From Strigops habroptila (taxonomy: Eukaryota; Chordata; Aves; Psittaciformes; Psittacidae): a DNA stretch of 64,000 nt. The notes under the pieces are model-generated. The model was not told the origin of the DNA. It ran no database searches and was given only the letters and a program-made list of their open reading frames with translations. The position numbers and the translations under genes were made by a program. Each line of letters starts with the position of its first letter. Positions within the stretch are counted from its first letter, which is position 1. The stretch is from NCBI RefSeq assembly GCF_004027225.2, contig NC_044283.2, positions 34,044,207-34,108,206 on the forward strand, written 5' to 3'. Below are positions 23,301-35,254 of the stretch, in pieces.

Positions 23301-24122
23301 CTGAGTTGTGAAAGTAAGTTACAGCAGGAAGTAAAAGGTGTATTAATTCTGAGAGAACAAAACAATCGAGTCTGTAGATGCATATAGAGAAGCAGGTGAT
23401 AAAACACCTACTGCCTGTCAACTCTTATTTTCATTGCAACTGTAAGCAAAATCAGTAGCAGCAGAGCCAGTAGTATGGCCCTTATGTTACCAGTTAGCAG
23501 AAATAGGTTTTAGTCTTTAATTCATGCATGTAGTCCTGAAGGAAGTGACCCTGAAATCCATTTCCCGTCTTGGTTCCATCTGTCCGGTCACCTCTCCTTC
23601 ATGCACGTGTACTCTATGAAAAAGTAGTAAGTGATTCATAGCTAAGACTCTTGCAGCAGAAGATAGTTTTCCTGCTTTTTGATTTTCTTAGATTAGAAAA
23701 GATGAGAGGATTAGAAAAATCTTTTGAGTTGGAATTTAGGGAGCTTATAAAATCTAAGTTTTGGTTACTGGTTTTGAGTTTTTATTTTAAAACATGGATT
23801 GCTATTGGAAACAATGCTTTGTTTCCCTAATCGCTATCCTGTCCTGTATCAGAGGCTGCTATATCTGATCGGTTTGACATGTCTCTCTTCCACAGGCTAT
23901 TACTCCTGGAGGAACACAGCTCAAGGCTCCTGGTTTATTCAGTCACTCTGTAAAATACTGAGCGAACATGCAGGGAAACTTGAACTCATGCAGATTTTAA
24001 CTCGTGTAAATCGCAGAGTAGCAGAGTATGAGTCCTGCTCAGTTCAGCAGGATTTTAATGCAAAGAAACAGATTCCATGCATTGTCTCTATGCTCACCAA
24101 AGAATTTTACTTCTTTTCCTGA
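17266..24122 (+). CDS. CASP3: CASP3 caspase-3, complete (six coding exons)
   Basis: Overall gene entry. Caspase-3 is the main executioner cysteine protease of apoptosis, a cytosolic zymogen cleaved by initiator caspases, with DEVD-type specificity. Exons 17266-17342, 19565-19689, 20169-20297, 22273-22448, 22921-23038 and 23896-24122 join in frame to 852 nt, i.e. 283 residues plus TGA, the usual length for the avian protein. Visible features: a short prodomain ending at the SMDSG site (Asp36), catalytic His129 in LLSHGDEG, catalytic Cys171 in QACRG, the large/small subunit cleavage site GIETD (Asp183), the substrate-binding YYSWRN segment and the conserved [17 protein letters not shown] end. 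All are offset by 8 from human numbering. No lesion was seen. The gene is divergent from PRIMPOL and upstream of the probable IRF2 on the same strand. Confidence 0.97.
18312..18540 (-). mobile_element. CR1 LINE, short 3' fragment in CASP3 intron
   Basis: On the plus strand it begins CAGAATCATAGAATCACAG, then GGAAGAGATCTTAAAGATCA, CACTGCCAGGGATGGGGCAG and GAATTTCTTCCTTATATCTA. This is the reverse complement of the last 230 bp of an avian CR1. It abuts a second CR1 in the same orientation. Confidence 0.93.
18541..19445 (-). mobile_element. CR1 LINE, about 0.9 kb copy with decayed ORF2 end
   Basis: It begins with the reversed CR1 3' end (ATAGAATCACAGAATGGTTT). The minus strand carries broken pieces of the ORF2 reverse-transcriptase C-terminal region: [20 protein letters not shown], then [20 protein letters not shown] at about 18950-19050, and [25 protein letters not shown] segments in other frames further upstream. 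The frames shift and contain stops, so the element is a dead copy. The left end is at about 19445. Confidence 0.92.
19565..19689 (+). CDS. CASP3: CASP3 coding exon 2
   Basis: Acceptor TTCTATACAG, 125 nt. It encodes [12 protein letters not shown], which holds the prodomain-removal Asp36, then [19 protein letters not shown], the first beta-strand of the caspase fold. The donor is GTACTA at 19690, which is weak because it lacks G at +5. Reading through it meets a stop within a few codons. Confidence 0.95.
20169..20297 (+). CDS. CASP3: CASP3 coding exon 3
   Basis: Acceptor GCGTATAG, 129 nt, donor GTAAGT, phase 1. It encodes [18 protein letters not shown], then [15 protein letters not shown] and FKLLKR. 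The Arg at residue 72 corresponds to the S1-pocket Arg64 of the human enzyme and is kept; the next residue is Leu where the human enzyme has Ser. Confidence 0.95.
22273..22448 (+). CDS. CASP3: CASP3 coding exon 4 (catalytic His)
   Basis: Acceptor TTCCTTCAAG, 176 nt, donor GTGATG, phase 0. It encodes [20 protein letters not shown], with catalytic His129, then the [19 protein letters not shown] strand leading to the active-site Cys. The last Gln begins the QACRG motif, which is split across the intron. Confidence 0.97.
22921..23038 (+). CDS. CASP3: CASP3 coding exon 5 (catalytic Cys, IETD site)
   Basis: Acceptor CACCAAATAG, 118 nt, donor GTGAGA, phase 1. It opens with [19 protein letters not shown], so catalytic Cys171 and the activation cleavage site IETD (Asp183) are both intact. 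It continues with [17 protein letters not shown] at the start of the small subunit. Confidence 0.97.
23896..24122 (+). CDS. CASP3: CASP3 coding exon 6 (C-terminus)
   Basis: Acceptor CTCTTCCACAG, then 227 nt to TGA at 24120-24122. It encodes [17 protein letters not shown] (substrate groove), the [18 protein letters not shown] helix and the final [16 protein letters not shown]. The 3'UTR follows without a further intron that I can see. Confidence 0.97.
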
Positions 24123-25350
24123 AAAAAATTCACCTTGCAATTTTTCAGGTCATGTTTTTATCTGTAATTTATATGCAATGTTAGTATGGAATACCACTCT
24201 TAAATCTGAATTACTGTTGACTACTGTGTGTGGCATAATGAACTGTATCAAAGTTAAGTATGTCCATTATTAGAAGTAAAACAAAGTATGGCTGTGTTAG
24301 AAATGCAAACTTGAGTAGCTGAAGCACAGGCAAATTTGGAAGTAGTGCTCTGAGTATCTCAAAAAATTAGGAAGAGGACCCTGAAGAAAGATCACCTATC
24401 AGATCTATTTGGTGCTACATTTTGCTTTGCTGAAGGGGCAGAGAAAAGAAACAGTTCTTGAATATAGTTTGGTTTCATATCTTTGCCAAAAGGAACAAGA
24501 TTCAGAATGTGATATGTTTACTAATGATGGTAATATGATAGTAGTGTCTTTATACATTTCTTCTTAACTCAAGTTCTTAAAGTTTAGGTTATAAACTAAC
24601 CTAAACTGGTTTTATAACTTAGGGCATAAACTGTGGAAAGCAGCAGCTTCATTTTTTACATACAATCAGGAAGCCTGTTTAGAATACAGTGATTTTTTTT
24701 CCTGATCATTTTGTATCTTTTTGTATGGATTATTAGGTGAAGCAATTATACCAACACGGTAGCTGTTTCAAAATAAGTTTTGTATTCTGACCTTCAAGCT
24801 GAGTGACTAAGGGACCAGTCTTCCAAAATTTCCTTTTCTGCAGCTTCCTAAGGGGGGAGCTGTTGGGGCATGTTTTGGGCTGTAAGTGTCAGTGCAACAG
24901 GAAGCCTGCATTCTGAACAGGCTGCATTGCTCTTTCTGGTCATAAATAAGAGTGGGTTTGCTTTGTGCTATGTGCCTACCACATTTAACCTGTGTGGAAA
25001 CCTAGATTTGTGGAACTGGAGAGATTTCACTTAATTCTAATATCAAATTGAGTAAATTACAAGACAAATATTAAATTTATATATCTTGACTCTGAATTTT
25101 GTGGAACTGGCTTTTACAAAATTGTAAAACATTTTTATTGATTTTTTGGCTTGTCTCGGTCTTTAAGACTAGAGGAAGACAATGGTAAATGGCTCTATGG
25201 TGCTTGCAAAACAAGACTTAAAACTCTAGCATAAACAATGTTAGCAAATTTGTGTTCAATTCCAGAGGCATTTGGGGTTTTTTTACTTAAATTAAATACT
25301 GTTTCCTAAATTGTATCATGCTTTTCTATGTGTATTGTTTGTTTAGGATC
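24123..25350 (+). other. CASP3: CASP3 3'UTR (end approximate)
   Basis: AT-rich sequence after the stop codon. No perfect AATAAA was seen before 26393. The common variant ATTAAA occurs at 25070-25075 and 25291-25296; the second is followed after about 30 nt by a GT-rich tract (TATGTGTATTGTTTGTTT), which fits a cleavage region near 25320. A longer UTR ending after AATAAA at 26393-26398 is possible. Confidence 0.5.
25291..25296 (+). terminator. Candidate CASP3 polyadenylation signal ATTAAA
   Basis: ATTAAA with a downstream GT-rich element at about 25326-25345, in the expected distance range. It is the best-supported of three candidates (others at 25070 and 26393). Confidence 0.4.
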
Positions 25351-27080
25351 TGATGACTTTTGCAGATGAATTTTAACTTTAATTATGTTCCTTTTTCTCA
25401 AAATACAACTTTCCCTTTTCTTCCCCATCTATCTGACCACCTGAAGTTGAAAAGAAGCTACTCTAAAGCATTGTATACTCTATAGCAGGTAATAAGAGTC
25501 GTGCTTGAGACATGGGAAATGCAGGTTCAAAAGTTATGCAAAGGAGGCAATTTTAAACAACGTTGATGAGTTCTCTGCTGACTGCCTGCTGAATAGGAGG
25601 AATCTTGACTCTCTTGTAGAAGTGTTTCGTGAGAAAAGGTTAGTCTATTTTAACTAACTGAAACTTCAGTTGCAAGCAGATTCATTACCCACGCTTCTGT
25701 TGAAAAACTAAATAGGGCCCTGTTAAACATACCTAAAAATAACATTTACAAAAACCCGTATATAGGTTTCTTCATGTAGGTTGTGAATTACAGCAAGCAG
25801 CTGCAGTTATATGTTGTAAATGACTATCAGGACTTCAGTTAATCTATGTCAAAGTAATTGGGAATAGGCATGTTCCCTGAATTCTTACTTATTTTGCCAT
25901 GAAAAAGTCCTGTCACGGAGTTGGCTCTTCCCTCAAATTTAATCCTTCTTGATCCTTCTTGGTCCTTTAAAGGTTAAATGATTCTACAGCTTTTCTAATA
26001 GTATTTAAAATGCAGGAAACCAAAATCAAAGCTAAGCTACAAGTAACCAGTCATTCAGGGGGACGTAGAGGTAGGGCTTAGGGAAAGAGGTAGTATGCCC
26101 GACAGTCCCTTCCTCTCAGGACAAGAGCTGCGTTTTACTCCAGGCCAGTAAATTCCTTCACAGTGTCAGGAGGGCTGGTTCTGGGTATTTCTAGCTGAGG
26201 GCTGGTGTTCCAGCCAGTGCAACCCATGGGTAGAGGCAGAGCCTGCTGAAGAAGGGAGACGGGGAGGCAACAGTGTCCTTGTATGCTCATTCAGTTTGAC
26301 TTGAGCTGGCGAGCTAAGTTCATGGTAGTTGGGAAAATGTGATCTAGTCACAAAGTTGAATGTGGAGAAGAGGCAGGGGGGTGGGAGATTGTAATAAATT
26401 AAACGTTTTAGAAAGACATAAGGAAAATAGGATGATTCAAATGGTTGTCTGTAGAGTGATGCCTAGTGTGTGAGCACCATGCAGAAATGGATGAAGGCTG
26501 CGGTATAGAGGGAGGCACAACTGCCAGTTAATCATTGCAGTAGGTTTTGGCTGAATAAATCACAGAAAATCGGAACATTAAGGTGGAGGGGTGGAAGCAA
26601 AGTGAAAGGAGGGATTGATTGTACAATGTAATGAGAAAGAGAAGGCTGCCTTTGAGAGAAGCTAAAGGAGAAAGGAACAGGTGACTCATGCTGAAAAACC
26701 TGGCAGAAAGCACGTGTCAGAGGGGAGCACGATGGGGCTGTTGATGCTGCGTTGTTTGTGTGAGCACTCTGAGAGTCTGTGTTTTAAGTAGGTGTGATTA
26801 CACACGTGGTCACGTGTATGTGTATATACATGCTATATACGTGCTCTCTGTGTGTGCCTACTGGGAACACATCAGCCTTGCTTCTGGTTTGACCTGGGGA
26901 TGTGGAGCTGCAGCAGCCTTACCTCTATGGCTTTAGACGTTTTTTTCCTAACATATCTTCTGGGGAAAAAAAACAAAACCAAACAGACATGCAAAAAAAA
27001 AAAAACCAAAACAAACCAACCAAAACCTAAAAAACCCCCAACACACCAACCCAAAACAAACAAACAAAAAAAAACCCAAA
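25351..27080. other. Intergenic DNA downstream of CASP3
   Basis: No gene recognised. It contains AATAAA at 26393-26398. From about 26965 there is an A-rich, AAAC-type low-complexity tract that runs directly into the CR1 copy at 27081. Confidence 0.6.
26965..27080 (+). repeat. A-rich/AAAC low-complexity tract
   Basis: Repeated AAAACAAACC-like units with runs of up to about 13 A. Its open frame is rich in Lys, Pro, Gln and Thr and is not a gene. Confidence 0.9.
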
Positions 27081-27451
27081 CCTGGAGAAGAGAAGGCTCT
27101 GAGGAGACCTTAGAGCAGCTTCCGGTCCCTAAAGGGGGCCTATAAGAAATCTGAAGAGGGGCTTTTTGCAAGGGCATGTAGTGACAGGACAAAGGGGAAT
27201 GGCTTTAAACTGGAAGAGGAGAGATTTAGATTAGATATTAGGAAGAAATTATTTGCTGTGAGGGTGGTGAGGTGCTGGCACAGGTTGCCCAGAGAAGCTG
27301 TGGCTGCTCTATCCCTGGAAGTGTTCAAGGCCAGGTTGGTGGGACAGCTTCCACTAGACCAGGAGCAACCTCATGGCAACAGGGGTAGGGGGATTGGAAC
27401 TAGATGATGTTTAAGGTCCCTTCCAACCCAAACTAGTCTATGATTCTATGA
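27081..27451 (+). mobile_element. CR1 LINE, 5'-truncated copy
   Basis: It starts CCTGGAGAAGAGAAGGCTCT and contains GGGGCTTTTTGCAAGGGCAT, AGGAAGAAATTATTTGCTGT, GAGGGTGGTGAGG and CTTCCAACCCAAACTAGTC, ending TATGATTCTATGA. This is the sense-strand CR1 3' region, about 370 bp. Confidence 0.94.
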
Positions 27452-27533
27452 AATAAGTATGTTAAATATGGAGACCTTCACAGAGACCAAGGATGAAAGG
27501 CTGGGTAAAAGCACTTGCATGAAAGTGTTACAC

Positions 27534-27580
27534 AGTTGAATATACTAACTGATGATATTAGTTGAATATACTAACTGATG
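27534..27580 (+). repeat. Two identical 21-bp direct repeats
   Basis: AGTTGAATATACTAACTGATG occurs at 27534-27554 and again at 27560-27580, separated by ATATT. The period is 26 bp and the two copies are identical. Confidence 0.9.
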
Positions 27581-28265
27581 GGAGCAGTTCATCGCTTCCG
27601 TGGGGAAGGCTTTCACACCAAGCGTCGCTGCAGTTTCCAAGCTGAGCTGGGAAGCACACATCTGTGTTTTCACGTATATGTACACGGCTAACTGGACCAT
27701 CAGTTAAATCATGTCCAAAAGGCTTTTAAAAAGCCTGACTTTAGTATTTTGCTGATTCAAAAAGCCACGAGACCCACAGACCTTTCCTAAATCAATGACG
27801 AATTAACAAAGATGCCATATGAGACACTTAATGATTTTTAGTGTTTGCTCTTCTAGCAAAACTGTTTTAAAAAATCTAGTTTGCTTTTTTTTTAAACGCA
27901 TTTGATGCTAAGCAATGGAAGGATGAAGAAAATAAAGACCAAGGCTGAAAGTGGGGAGGCAATTCATGCTGCCTGGTTTACACCAGGTCAAATGATCCTT
28001 TCTGGCTAAGCAAATCGTTATGCTGAATGCAGTCGGTTCACCCCCTTCCCATAGTGGCCTCTGAGAGTACATGTATCAAATCTGGTCTTGTTAAAAGAAG
28101 AAAAAGGCATGTCAAACACTGATGCTGGTAAGTCCCATGGAAACCATCTGCCCTTGAGAACAGAACCCACACTTCTGGGGCTCTGCTGTCCTGGCTGAAA
28201 CCAGGGCACACCATAACAGAAAAAAACCCATGCAAATTACTCAAAATGTAGTTTTTGTGGTGTTC

Positions 28266-28630
28266 AGACTGGAGAGGAGAAGGCTCTGGGGGGACCTTGT
28301 TGTGGCCTTCCAACACCTCAAGGGGGCCTATGAGAAAGATGGGGAGAGACTTTTTAGCAGGGCCTGTTATGATAGGACAAGGGGTAATGGTTTTAAACTG
28401 AAATAGGGTAAATTCAGACTAGATACAAGGAAGAATTTTTTTACCATGAGGGTGGTGAAACACTGTAACAGGTTGCCCAGAGGGGTGGAGCCCCATCTCT
28501 GAGAACATTCAAGGTCAGGTTGGAAGAGGCTCTGAGCAACCTGATGTAATTGAAGACATCCCTGCTCATTGCAGGGGGTTGAAACTAGAGGAGCTTTAAA
28601 GGTCTCTTCCAACCCAAACCATTCTATGAT
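28266..28630 (+). mobile_element. CR1 LINE, 5'-truncated copy
   Basis: AGACTGGAGAGGAGAAGGCT, GGGGGACCTTGTTGTGGCCT, ACAAGGGGTAATGGTTTTAA and TTCCAACCCAAACCATTCTA are classic CR1 3' blocks. It is about 365 bp and sense, and it resembles the copy at 27081. Confidence 0.94.
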
Positions 28631-31296
28631 GTGTAAATTAGTTATTAGGTCCTTCTATATATATAATGCATTCCTCTTGGAAGTATATATGGTTTCTCCT
28701 TCATTTTAAACTGGGTTACTATGCATTTACATGCAATTTATATTCTTAACTACAATCTCACATTTATTTGTTTTCTGCTGAAGCCTGGTAGTATGCATAT
28801 GAAATCACTCTTAGAGATATTAGCAGTAGGAATAATAATGGCTAAATTATAACAGTAATGGGAAAATACATTTCTATAAGGAATGCTACTCATTACCAGG
28901 GAGAAATACCTTTCAGCTGTGTATTTCCTCCTGCTACTGACTGCAGGCAGCAGGACAGTCACAGTAGCATTTCTCTGTTTTCTTGAGATAGGAGGGCCAG
29001 AGATAAACTACTGCTTCATCACCACAGGGTGTCACTGCAGACAGCACAATAATCGCCCAAGCTCACATTAATGAACCATTTAAAAGCAAAACCAGAAGCC
29101 TCCTGAATGAAGGAACCCTGTCACAGCAATCAGTGGTTGGCTGCTGTCTGTCAGCTTGAGTGTTTATTACGTCCTGGGTCTTGCATCCTGAAGTACATGA
29201 GAACATCATATTGCTGCCTCCCTGTCTTTCTCGTTGCATATCAGAGTAAACCAGAATCAGCTCGTTTTGAGGCAAAAAGTTTGTCTCTGCTGTCCTAGAC
29301 CTACCTAGAGAACACTTCCAACCATGCAGCATTTTCCCCTGCAGATCCCTGTCATACCACTGATAGTCCTGTGGTGTTTAGTGAAAAAAAAACCCCTACA
29401 GCACCCTCGGAAAACTTCTGCCATACCTGTGGCAACTGTCTTTAAGCAGAAGGATGGAGCAATAGCTTGCTTTGCCTGCACTGTGAAAGGAGATTACTGG
29501 AAGCAGAAGAACTTGACTCTTGGTTTTTATTTTTGTATCTTAAAAATCAAATTCTGAAGTTGGGATTTTCCTGGATAATCACAAAAAAAAAAAAAAAAAG
29601 GGAAAAAAAAGACTTTTCCAACCAAATGAAACATGTTTTATTCTTGCTAGAGACCAAGTTCCGTCATGAAAAGGGTCACAAAATTAAAGTGCCTCAAAAG
29701 CAAACAAGGTGCACAGCTGTTGTTTTCCAGAGTGTTTTTGTTTAGTGTTTGCAGGCAAGATTTGGCATCGGATTCAGTAGCTCACTGCTGCTGACCCTGA
29801 TGGTGCTCTGCCTCTTCCTGCTGTGCACAAGACCGAAATGTTTCTGCCCAGCTGAACATGGTGAGCTTCATAGGGACTTACCTAGTGAAATTCAATAGCA
29901 TGGGGTGTGTAGAAGACCAACCTAGATGGTTTAATAGGTCCTCCTGGCTTCAAATTGTATACAGAAAGGGGCCACACAAAGTTGTCTCACTACCTCTATA
30001 GGAGGACCAGATAACACATTTTCCTGCGTATGCATAAAGCTATAGTAATATTATCTGGGGGATTTGAGAGTATCTGATGAAAAGATGTATCTACAGATGA
30101 AGAGCACTTCTATGGATGAAGAGTGGGACCTTAGTGCTCCATGACCATTAAGAAAATGCTGGTTCTATTTATTTAACCACAAGACATTTAAAGAGAGCAG
30201 TGGAAACAACCAGCACTGTGCAATTTACACTCTTCTGTACAAAACCATGATTAATGCTAAACACTAACTTAAAGGGGGATTTAAATTTGTAGGCTCCTTC
30301 TTAAGAGAAACAAGCATTTCCTCTTTCACTCTCTGTCTACTTCTGGTACTAAACTAGAACATTTTGGGTTCCCTTTCATCCCATTCAGCTAAAAGCAGCT
30401 TCCTCAAACACAGAGCCCCCACCTCTCTGCATGATGCAATGCAAAGGGCCGGCTAAAGGCAGATGTAACCTTCTCTGGATAGAGCGGTTCTCCTGCAGAG
30501 CCCCTTCACCCTTCTTTGCCTCCTTATCCCCAGCTGGTTCTCTCTGCTCCGCTCTCCCACCTCACCTTGACTGAGGCTGAGAGCTTTCTGGGTGAGGGCT
30601 GACCTTCAGGGCATGGGGATGCTGCTGCAGGAGGTCCTGAGCCCAGATGTGCACTCAGGGAACATGGCTTCCTCACCTGATGTCTGATCCCATTGTCCAG
30701 ACTGCTGGTAAGACAGGTGACCCCACGTGTGTGGCATTCTCCATTGAGCCTGCCTATTATTAAGACCTCAGGAAGGCAATAAATAACCCTAAGTGAGCTG
30801 TGGTCTCTCTGCCCTTCAGGCTTGACATTTAAAGCAGACACAGGTTCACCCAAGAGTCCATAATTCTTGGTTAACCTTTTCTTGCCTGGGATAGGGTCTA
30901 TATAAGATTACAAGATTACATTTATTATGATAAAAATGTCTCCTGAGATCTGTGGAAGATGGGAAAAAGCATCAGAAGCAGGAACCAGCTTTACCAAGCC
31001 TCCAGAGGCACACCAGGAGCTGGTACCACCTCTTGCATTACACTTAGTAGTTGCTGCTTGTACTGAGAAAAAGCACCTAGGGGTGAAATGAGAACCAGAC
31101 TCTTCCCTGTATGTGATGCCTGCAATCCTCCCCGGGGCCGTATGTGGTGCATAAGCCTCACTGGCCGGCAGGCTGCTGTAGCGGGGCATGCTGGTCCTTC
31201 TGTAGCTCTAGGGGCCGGTACTGCACAGGGCTTAGTGGTCTGCAGGACTCCGGGTTTCTGTAGGCAAGCCCAAAGGGTGGCACTGTGTTCCCTTTG
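28631..31296. other. Intergenic DNA, nothing gene-like recognised
   Basis: Unique sequence with a 17-A run at 29583-29599. The short open frames (about 60-110 codons) show no family resemblance to me. Confidence 0.6.
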
Positions 31297-31323
31297 TGAG
31301 TGAGTGAGTGAGTGAGTGAGTGA
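31297..31323 (+). repeat. (TGAG)n microsatellite
   Basis: About 6.5 uninterrupted TGAG units. Confidence 0.95.
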
Positions 31324-34300
31324 TGGAAAAAGGAGTGGGGTTTGGTCGTGCTGAAACCAGTTAAAAATGACAAGTGGTTTAGCTGCCCAGAGTGACGTGG
31401 GTCTGTGATGACGGTAGGGCAACAGCCACCTACTGCTGAAACCCCCAGCAGCGGGGAGGGACAGGAGCCCTTTGAGCATCACCTATGCCTCTAGTCCCAA
31501 GCTGGGTGCTGTGAGGGCTGTATGGCCTGGGGCCAGATGCAGGCTGTGTGAGCTGCGGAGACCCTGCTGTGGTCTATGGTATGCAGACTTGACCTGCTGG
31601 GGCTTTTTTTGATCAGCTTTTCCCAAAGACACCTCTGTGGGAGGCAGTGGGGAGGGCAGGGGAAGTGGGAGGGGCAGCAGCTAGGTGGGAGACCCAGGAG
31701 GGATCTGGCACCTTTGATTGCAGCTTTTCAATACTGCCCGGCAGCTCTGGAAACCTCTGGAGCAGAAGAGGCTTTGCAGCAGTGTATCAGCTACTCTCTT
31801 TTAATTTGGAAGTTGACCTTAGGAATGTAATCAGAGAGCTGATTATAAATAGTTTGTGCAGTTGTTGATGAGATTAAAATGTGCTGTGGCAGGAGGTTCA
31901 AAGCAGAGGGTTACTCCAGTGTGTGCCTGGGATGCTGCACCCTCGGTCATCTATGGCTTCATGGCAGGCCTGAAAAGGGGAAGTGGCTCAAAAAATGGTC
32001 TCAGGGAGGGGGGAAAGAGGAAGCAGCCTGGCTTACAAAACTGGGGTGAGGGACAAGGGGAAACAGGACAGGGAGCAGAGAAATTAAGGAGGAGGGAGGA
32101 CAGTCGCAATGAGGGATCAGAGTCCAGACACAGGGTGGACTTACCTTAGAGCTGAAACACAAAAATACCCTGCAGGGAGAAAGGTTAAACGAGCAAAGCC
32201 CCAAAACCGGAGGAATGCCCTGAATGGCAGAACTAAAACTGCCAGCTGAACCATCAGTGCTAATTTGTGTTCGGATGGCAGCGTGGGATGGAGCTTGGGA
32301 GAAAGAGAGGGAAAAGGAGGTGGGGAAAGAAGTGCAAGAGGCGGGTGACCCAGGTGATCAGGGCACCGGCTCTAGCCAAGAGCTGTGGCAGCACCATGAG
32401 ATGGGCACAAAATGTCCCCGGGAATGCCCATGGTTGTATCCTGTGGTACAGTGGTTGTATCAGCCACAAGTTTGGGCAGGAGCTGCTGCCTGACCTGCGC
32501 TGCCCCAGTGAGTGGAGGAAAGTCACTGCCTCCTGGAAAGCCCCAAGCTTTACAACCTCAAAGTCTTCACAAGTGAAGGACAAGGAAGGAAACTGCAAGC
32601 AGGTCGAGTGGGGCAGGAAAAGGAGGCAAGGAGACAGTGCTGGGCAGTGTAAAAGGCAGCGGTATCAACCTGCCGTGGGGCTTTCTGCAGTTGCTGTGAA
32701 GAGTTTTAAGAATAAACTGGAGACGTGTCAGGAGCTGAGCAGGATGCTGCTTTAGAGCATCATCCAAAAGAGAAGGACGGCAGCTGGGAAGAAAGCAGAG
32801 GAATGCTTATTGGACAGCAAGGCAAGGATGGCTTTGATGGGCAATGGAGACCAGGAAAGGCCTTGAAAGCAAAGATAAGCAAGCTGTGTCAGAAAGCCGT
32901 ATTTGGAAGAGAATGGTGAAGCAGCAGGAGATGCAAGAGGAATGGGGCGATGACCAGTGGAGGGCTGGGAAAGCCACCAGTACAGCCACCTCCAGAGAGC
33001 TGCTGCCCATGGGGAAAACCACCTGTGCAAGGCCCAGAAGAGTATTGGTGGTGGCCAAAACATGGAGCTCTTGAGCAAGAGCTGTAGCTGTATATCCATG
33101 TACCCAGCCCTGGAAAGGCCAGGCCATGGGATACTTTGCAGGCAGATGTGTAGGTAAGGTGAGCTCTGACGGGTTCCCTCGCGGGCTGCTCCCTCGGTTG
33201 CAGAGGTACTGAGGTCCACCCATGCTGGTTCCCTGTCAGCTCATGGTACAGGCAGATCGACAGACAGATATTACTCGGGACAGACGGACCTGGAAGCTGC
33301 AGGTTTCTCTCTGTCCTGCCTCTGAGGACCACCTGGATTTTGGTTTGACAGGAGAAGAGTGTTACAGCAGGGAGTGGATCCATCAGTCAGCAGCACAGAG
33401 AGGGGAGTCAGATTTGTGTCTGTGGATGAAGAAATCCCTGAGAAGTGTGTCAGGACAAGAGGAGGAGATCAGTGTGAAGCACCCCTCATTCACTGCTGAA
33501 AGCTGGAGGATTTGGAGAAAAACTGCTCATCTGTGTAATTCATAGATGGGAGAATTTTGATGAGAGAAGCATCGAAAACAATGTTCTGAAGGATTAAAAG
33601 GAGTGTTCTCGGAGATGCTACAAAGCACATTATTTTCTTCCCCTTACTTCAAAACAAAATAGTAATTATCAGCCTTGTCCTGGTGACTGAAACGTATAGA
33701 GCAACTGAAGAATGTCTTACTACTGATACTTGAATTCATGCACAATGTGACAGCAGCAACTTTCACAGATGCCAAGCTCTATAAATCCATTTAAATCAAT
33801 ACAATGTTCCCATTGATCCAGTCTTCCCAAGTTCTGGCTGGTGCTGTGCCCCTATGGCTGGACTTCAGCATCTCCTGGTGAGAATTTTTAGGACTCAGCA
33901 TTACCAGGTTGTAAAAGCAATCCATAACCTGGAAGAACTATATTTTTCCTTCCCAAGGTCTGAGCAGAGTGAAAAAATGAATGCTCTTTACTGACATAGA
34001 GCAAAGCAATAAAGCTAGTAAAAATAATGCTTCTATGAAAGGTGAAACGTCAGTCATCGAATTTCCTGTGGCTTTATGCTTCCTGTTTATGTTCCTTTTA
34101 TGCCACGTGTACAAAGGGTGAGCTCTCTTCAGGGCTTTCTGGGTGCTTTGTACAGTCCTGCCCCCCAGCACCACGGCTCCTCTGCACCTCTCCTCCAGGC
34201 AGTGCACTGTGGAGCCAGGTGAGGGCCAGGGAGAAGGGGCACTGACAAAACGTGGCCTCTTTTCTTTGGGAAAGCTGGCTGAAAAACAGTATAAAAGCAA

Positions 34301-35230
34301 AATCAAAACCTTCACCAGAACAAACGACTCCTGTGCACGTTACTTCACTGGGGAAAGGGTGACAGTGACACCTGCCATAGGTGATTTGTTCTTGCACTGA
34401 TTATCAAGTGAGGCTCCAGCGTCCCAGAGATTGATGCAGTATTGGAACCTGCGTACAGTGGAGCAGAGAGAAAGCAGTGCAAAGAGAGCAGACCTGCTAG
34501 GATTCATTTGTTTTATTACCAGAGGTGGTTTAAGAAGAAAACCCACCCTACATTTCACAGGATTGATAACAACCCCAGTAAACCAACCACCTTTCTTTTG
34601 CTATCTAGCATTTACGTTACAAGCACGAAGCATTGCAGAGCTTCATGGAGAGCCAATTCACTCAGTGGCTTTACTCTGGTTTTAAAAAGCCACATTGCTT
34701 ATTATCAGACGTGCAGCTGAATCATGATAATAGGGGAATAAAACCATGGTAGTATCAAGCTTAAGCTGAGAAACAAGATTGCAGCACGGCCGTACACGCA
34801 GATGCTGGCACTGAGTGAGAAGGCAGTTCTGTGCAAGGGCCCTGCAAAAGATCCAAGCAAAATGTCACAAACCTCTGGAACACAAAGATATGAGTTGAAA
34901 AAGTGTGAAAACACGAAGGCAAGCCTCCTCTCTCTGAGGCTTCTTGTTTTGACTGAGTCCTGATCTCTCCATAACTGCAAGAGATAAGGTGCCTGCAGTA
35001 GAGTTCACCATTTACCTCCTTTCTAAAACAGAGGATTGTTTGTTTTGCCATCTTGCAAAATGTTGCAAAATACCCTGAGCACTGATTGCACGCGTAAGTC
35101 AACAGCACTGCAGGTGCCGCCCATTTCCAGGCTGCCTTTACTCTGCGTCTTGGAGGCATCCAGGAGACAGTAGCACGACCACAGCAAAACTCGTGCAACT
35201 CAACCCACTGCGATCCCGCGAGGATTTTGG
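31324..35230. other. Intergenic DNA with purine-rich plus strand
   Basis: Between about 31640 and 33500 the plus strand is rich in GGA, GAA and AGG. This depletes stop codons on the minus strand and creates overlapping open frames of 130-165 codons in several frames at once (32752-33383). This is a composition effect rather than evidence of genes. No repeat family was recognised. Confidence 0.55.
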
Positions 35231-35240
35231 TTGGGAAATG

Positions 35241-35254
35241 GGAAAACTGAAACT
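35241..35254 (+). promoter_or_regulatory. ISRE-like sequence
   Basis: GGAAAACTGAAACT matches the interferon-stimulated response element form (R-AAA-NN-GAAACT). It is preceded by GGGAAAT, which gives a further GAAA half-site. Location: intergenic, about 10 kb upstream of the probable IRF2 promoter. Function not shown. Confidence 0.5.

Larger units (their letters stand above)
17343..23895 (+). other. CASP3: CASP3 introns between coding exons
   Basis: Introns at 17343-19564 (contains both CR1 copies), 19690-20168, 20298-22272, 22449-22920 and 23039-23895. Apart from the CR1 pair I see unique AT-rich sequence, with T-rich tracts before the acceptors as expected. No RNA gene or extra coding exon was recognised. 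Confidence 0.85.

Noticed and set aside
32260..33383. Several overlapping frames of 110-165 codons
   Set aside because: The plus strand is purine-rich, which removes stop triplets on the minus strand. Frames are open simultaneously in more than one phase, and no homology was recognised.
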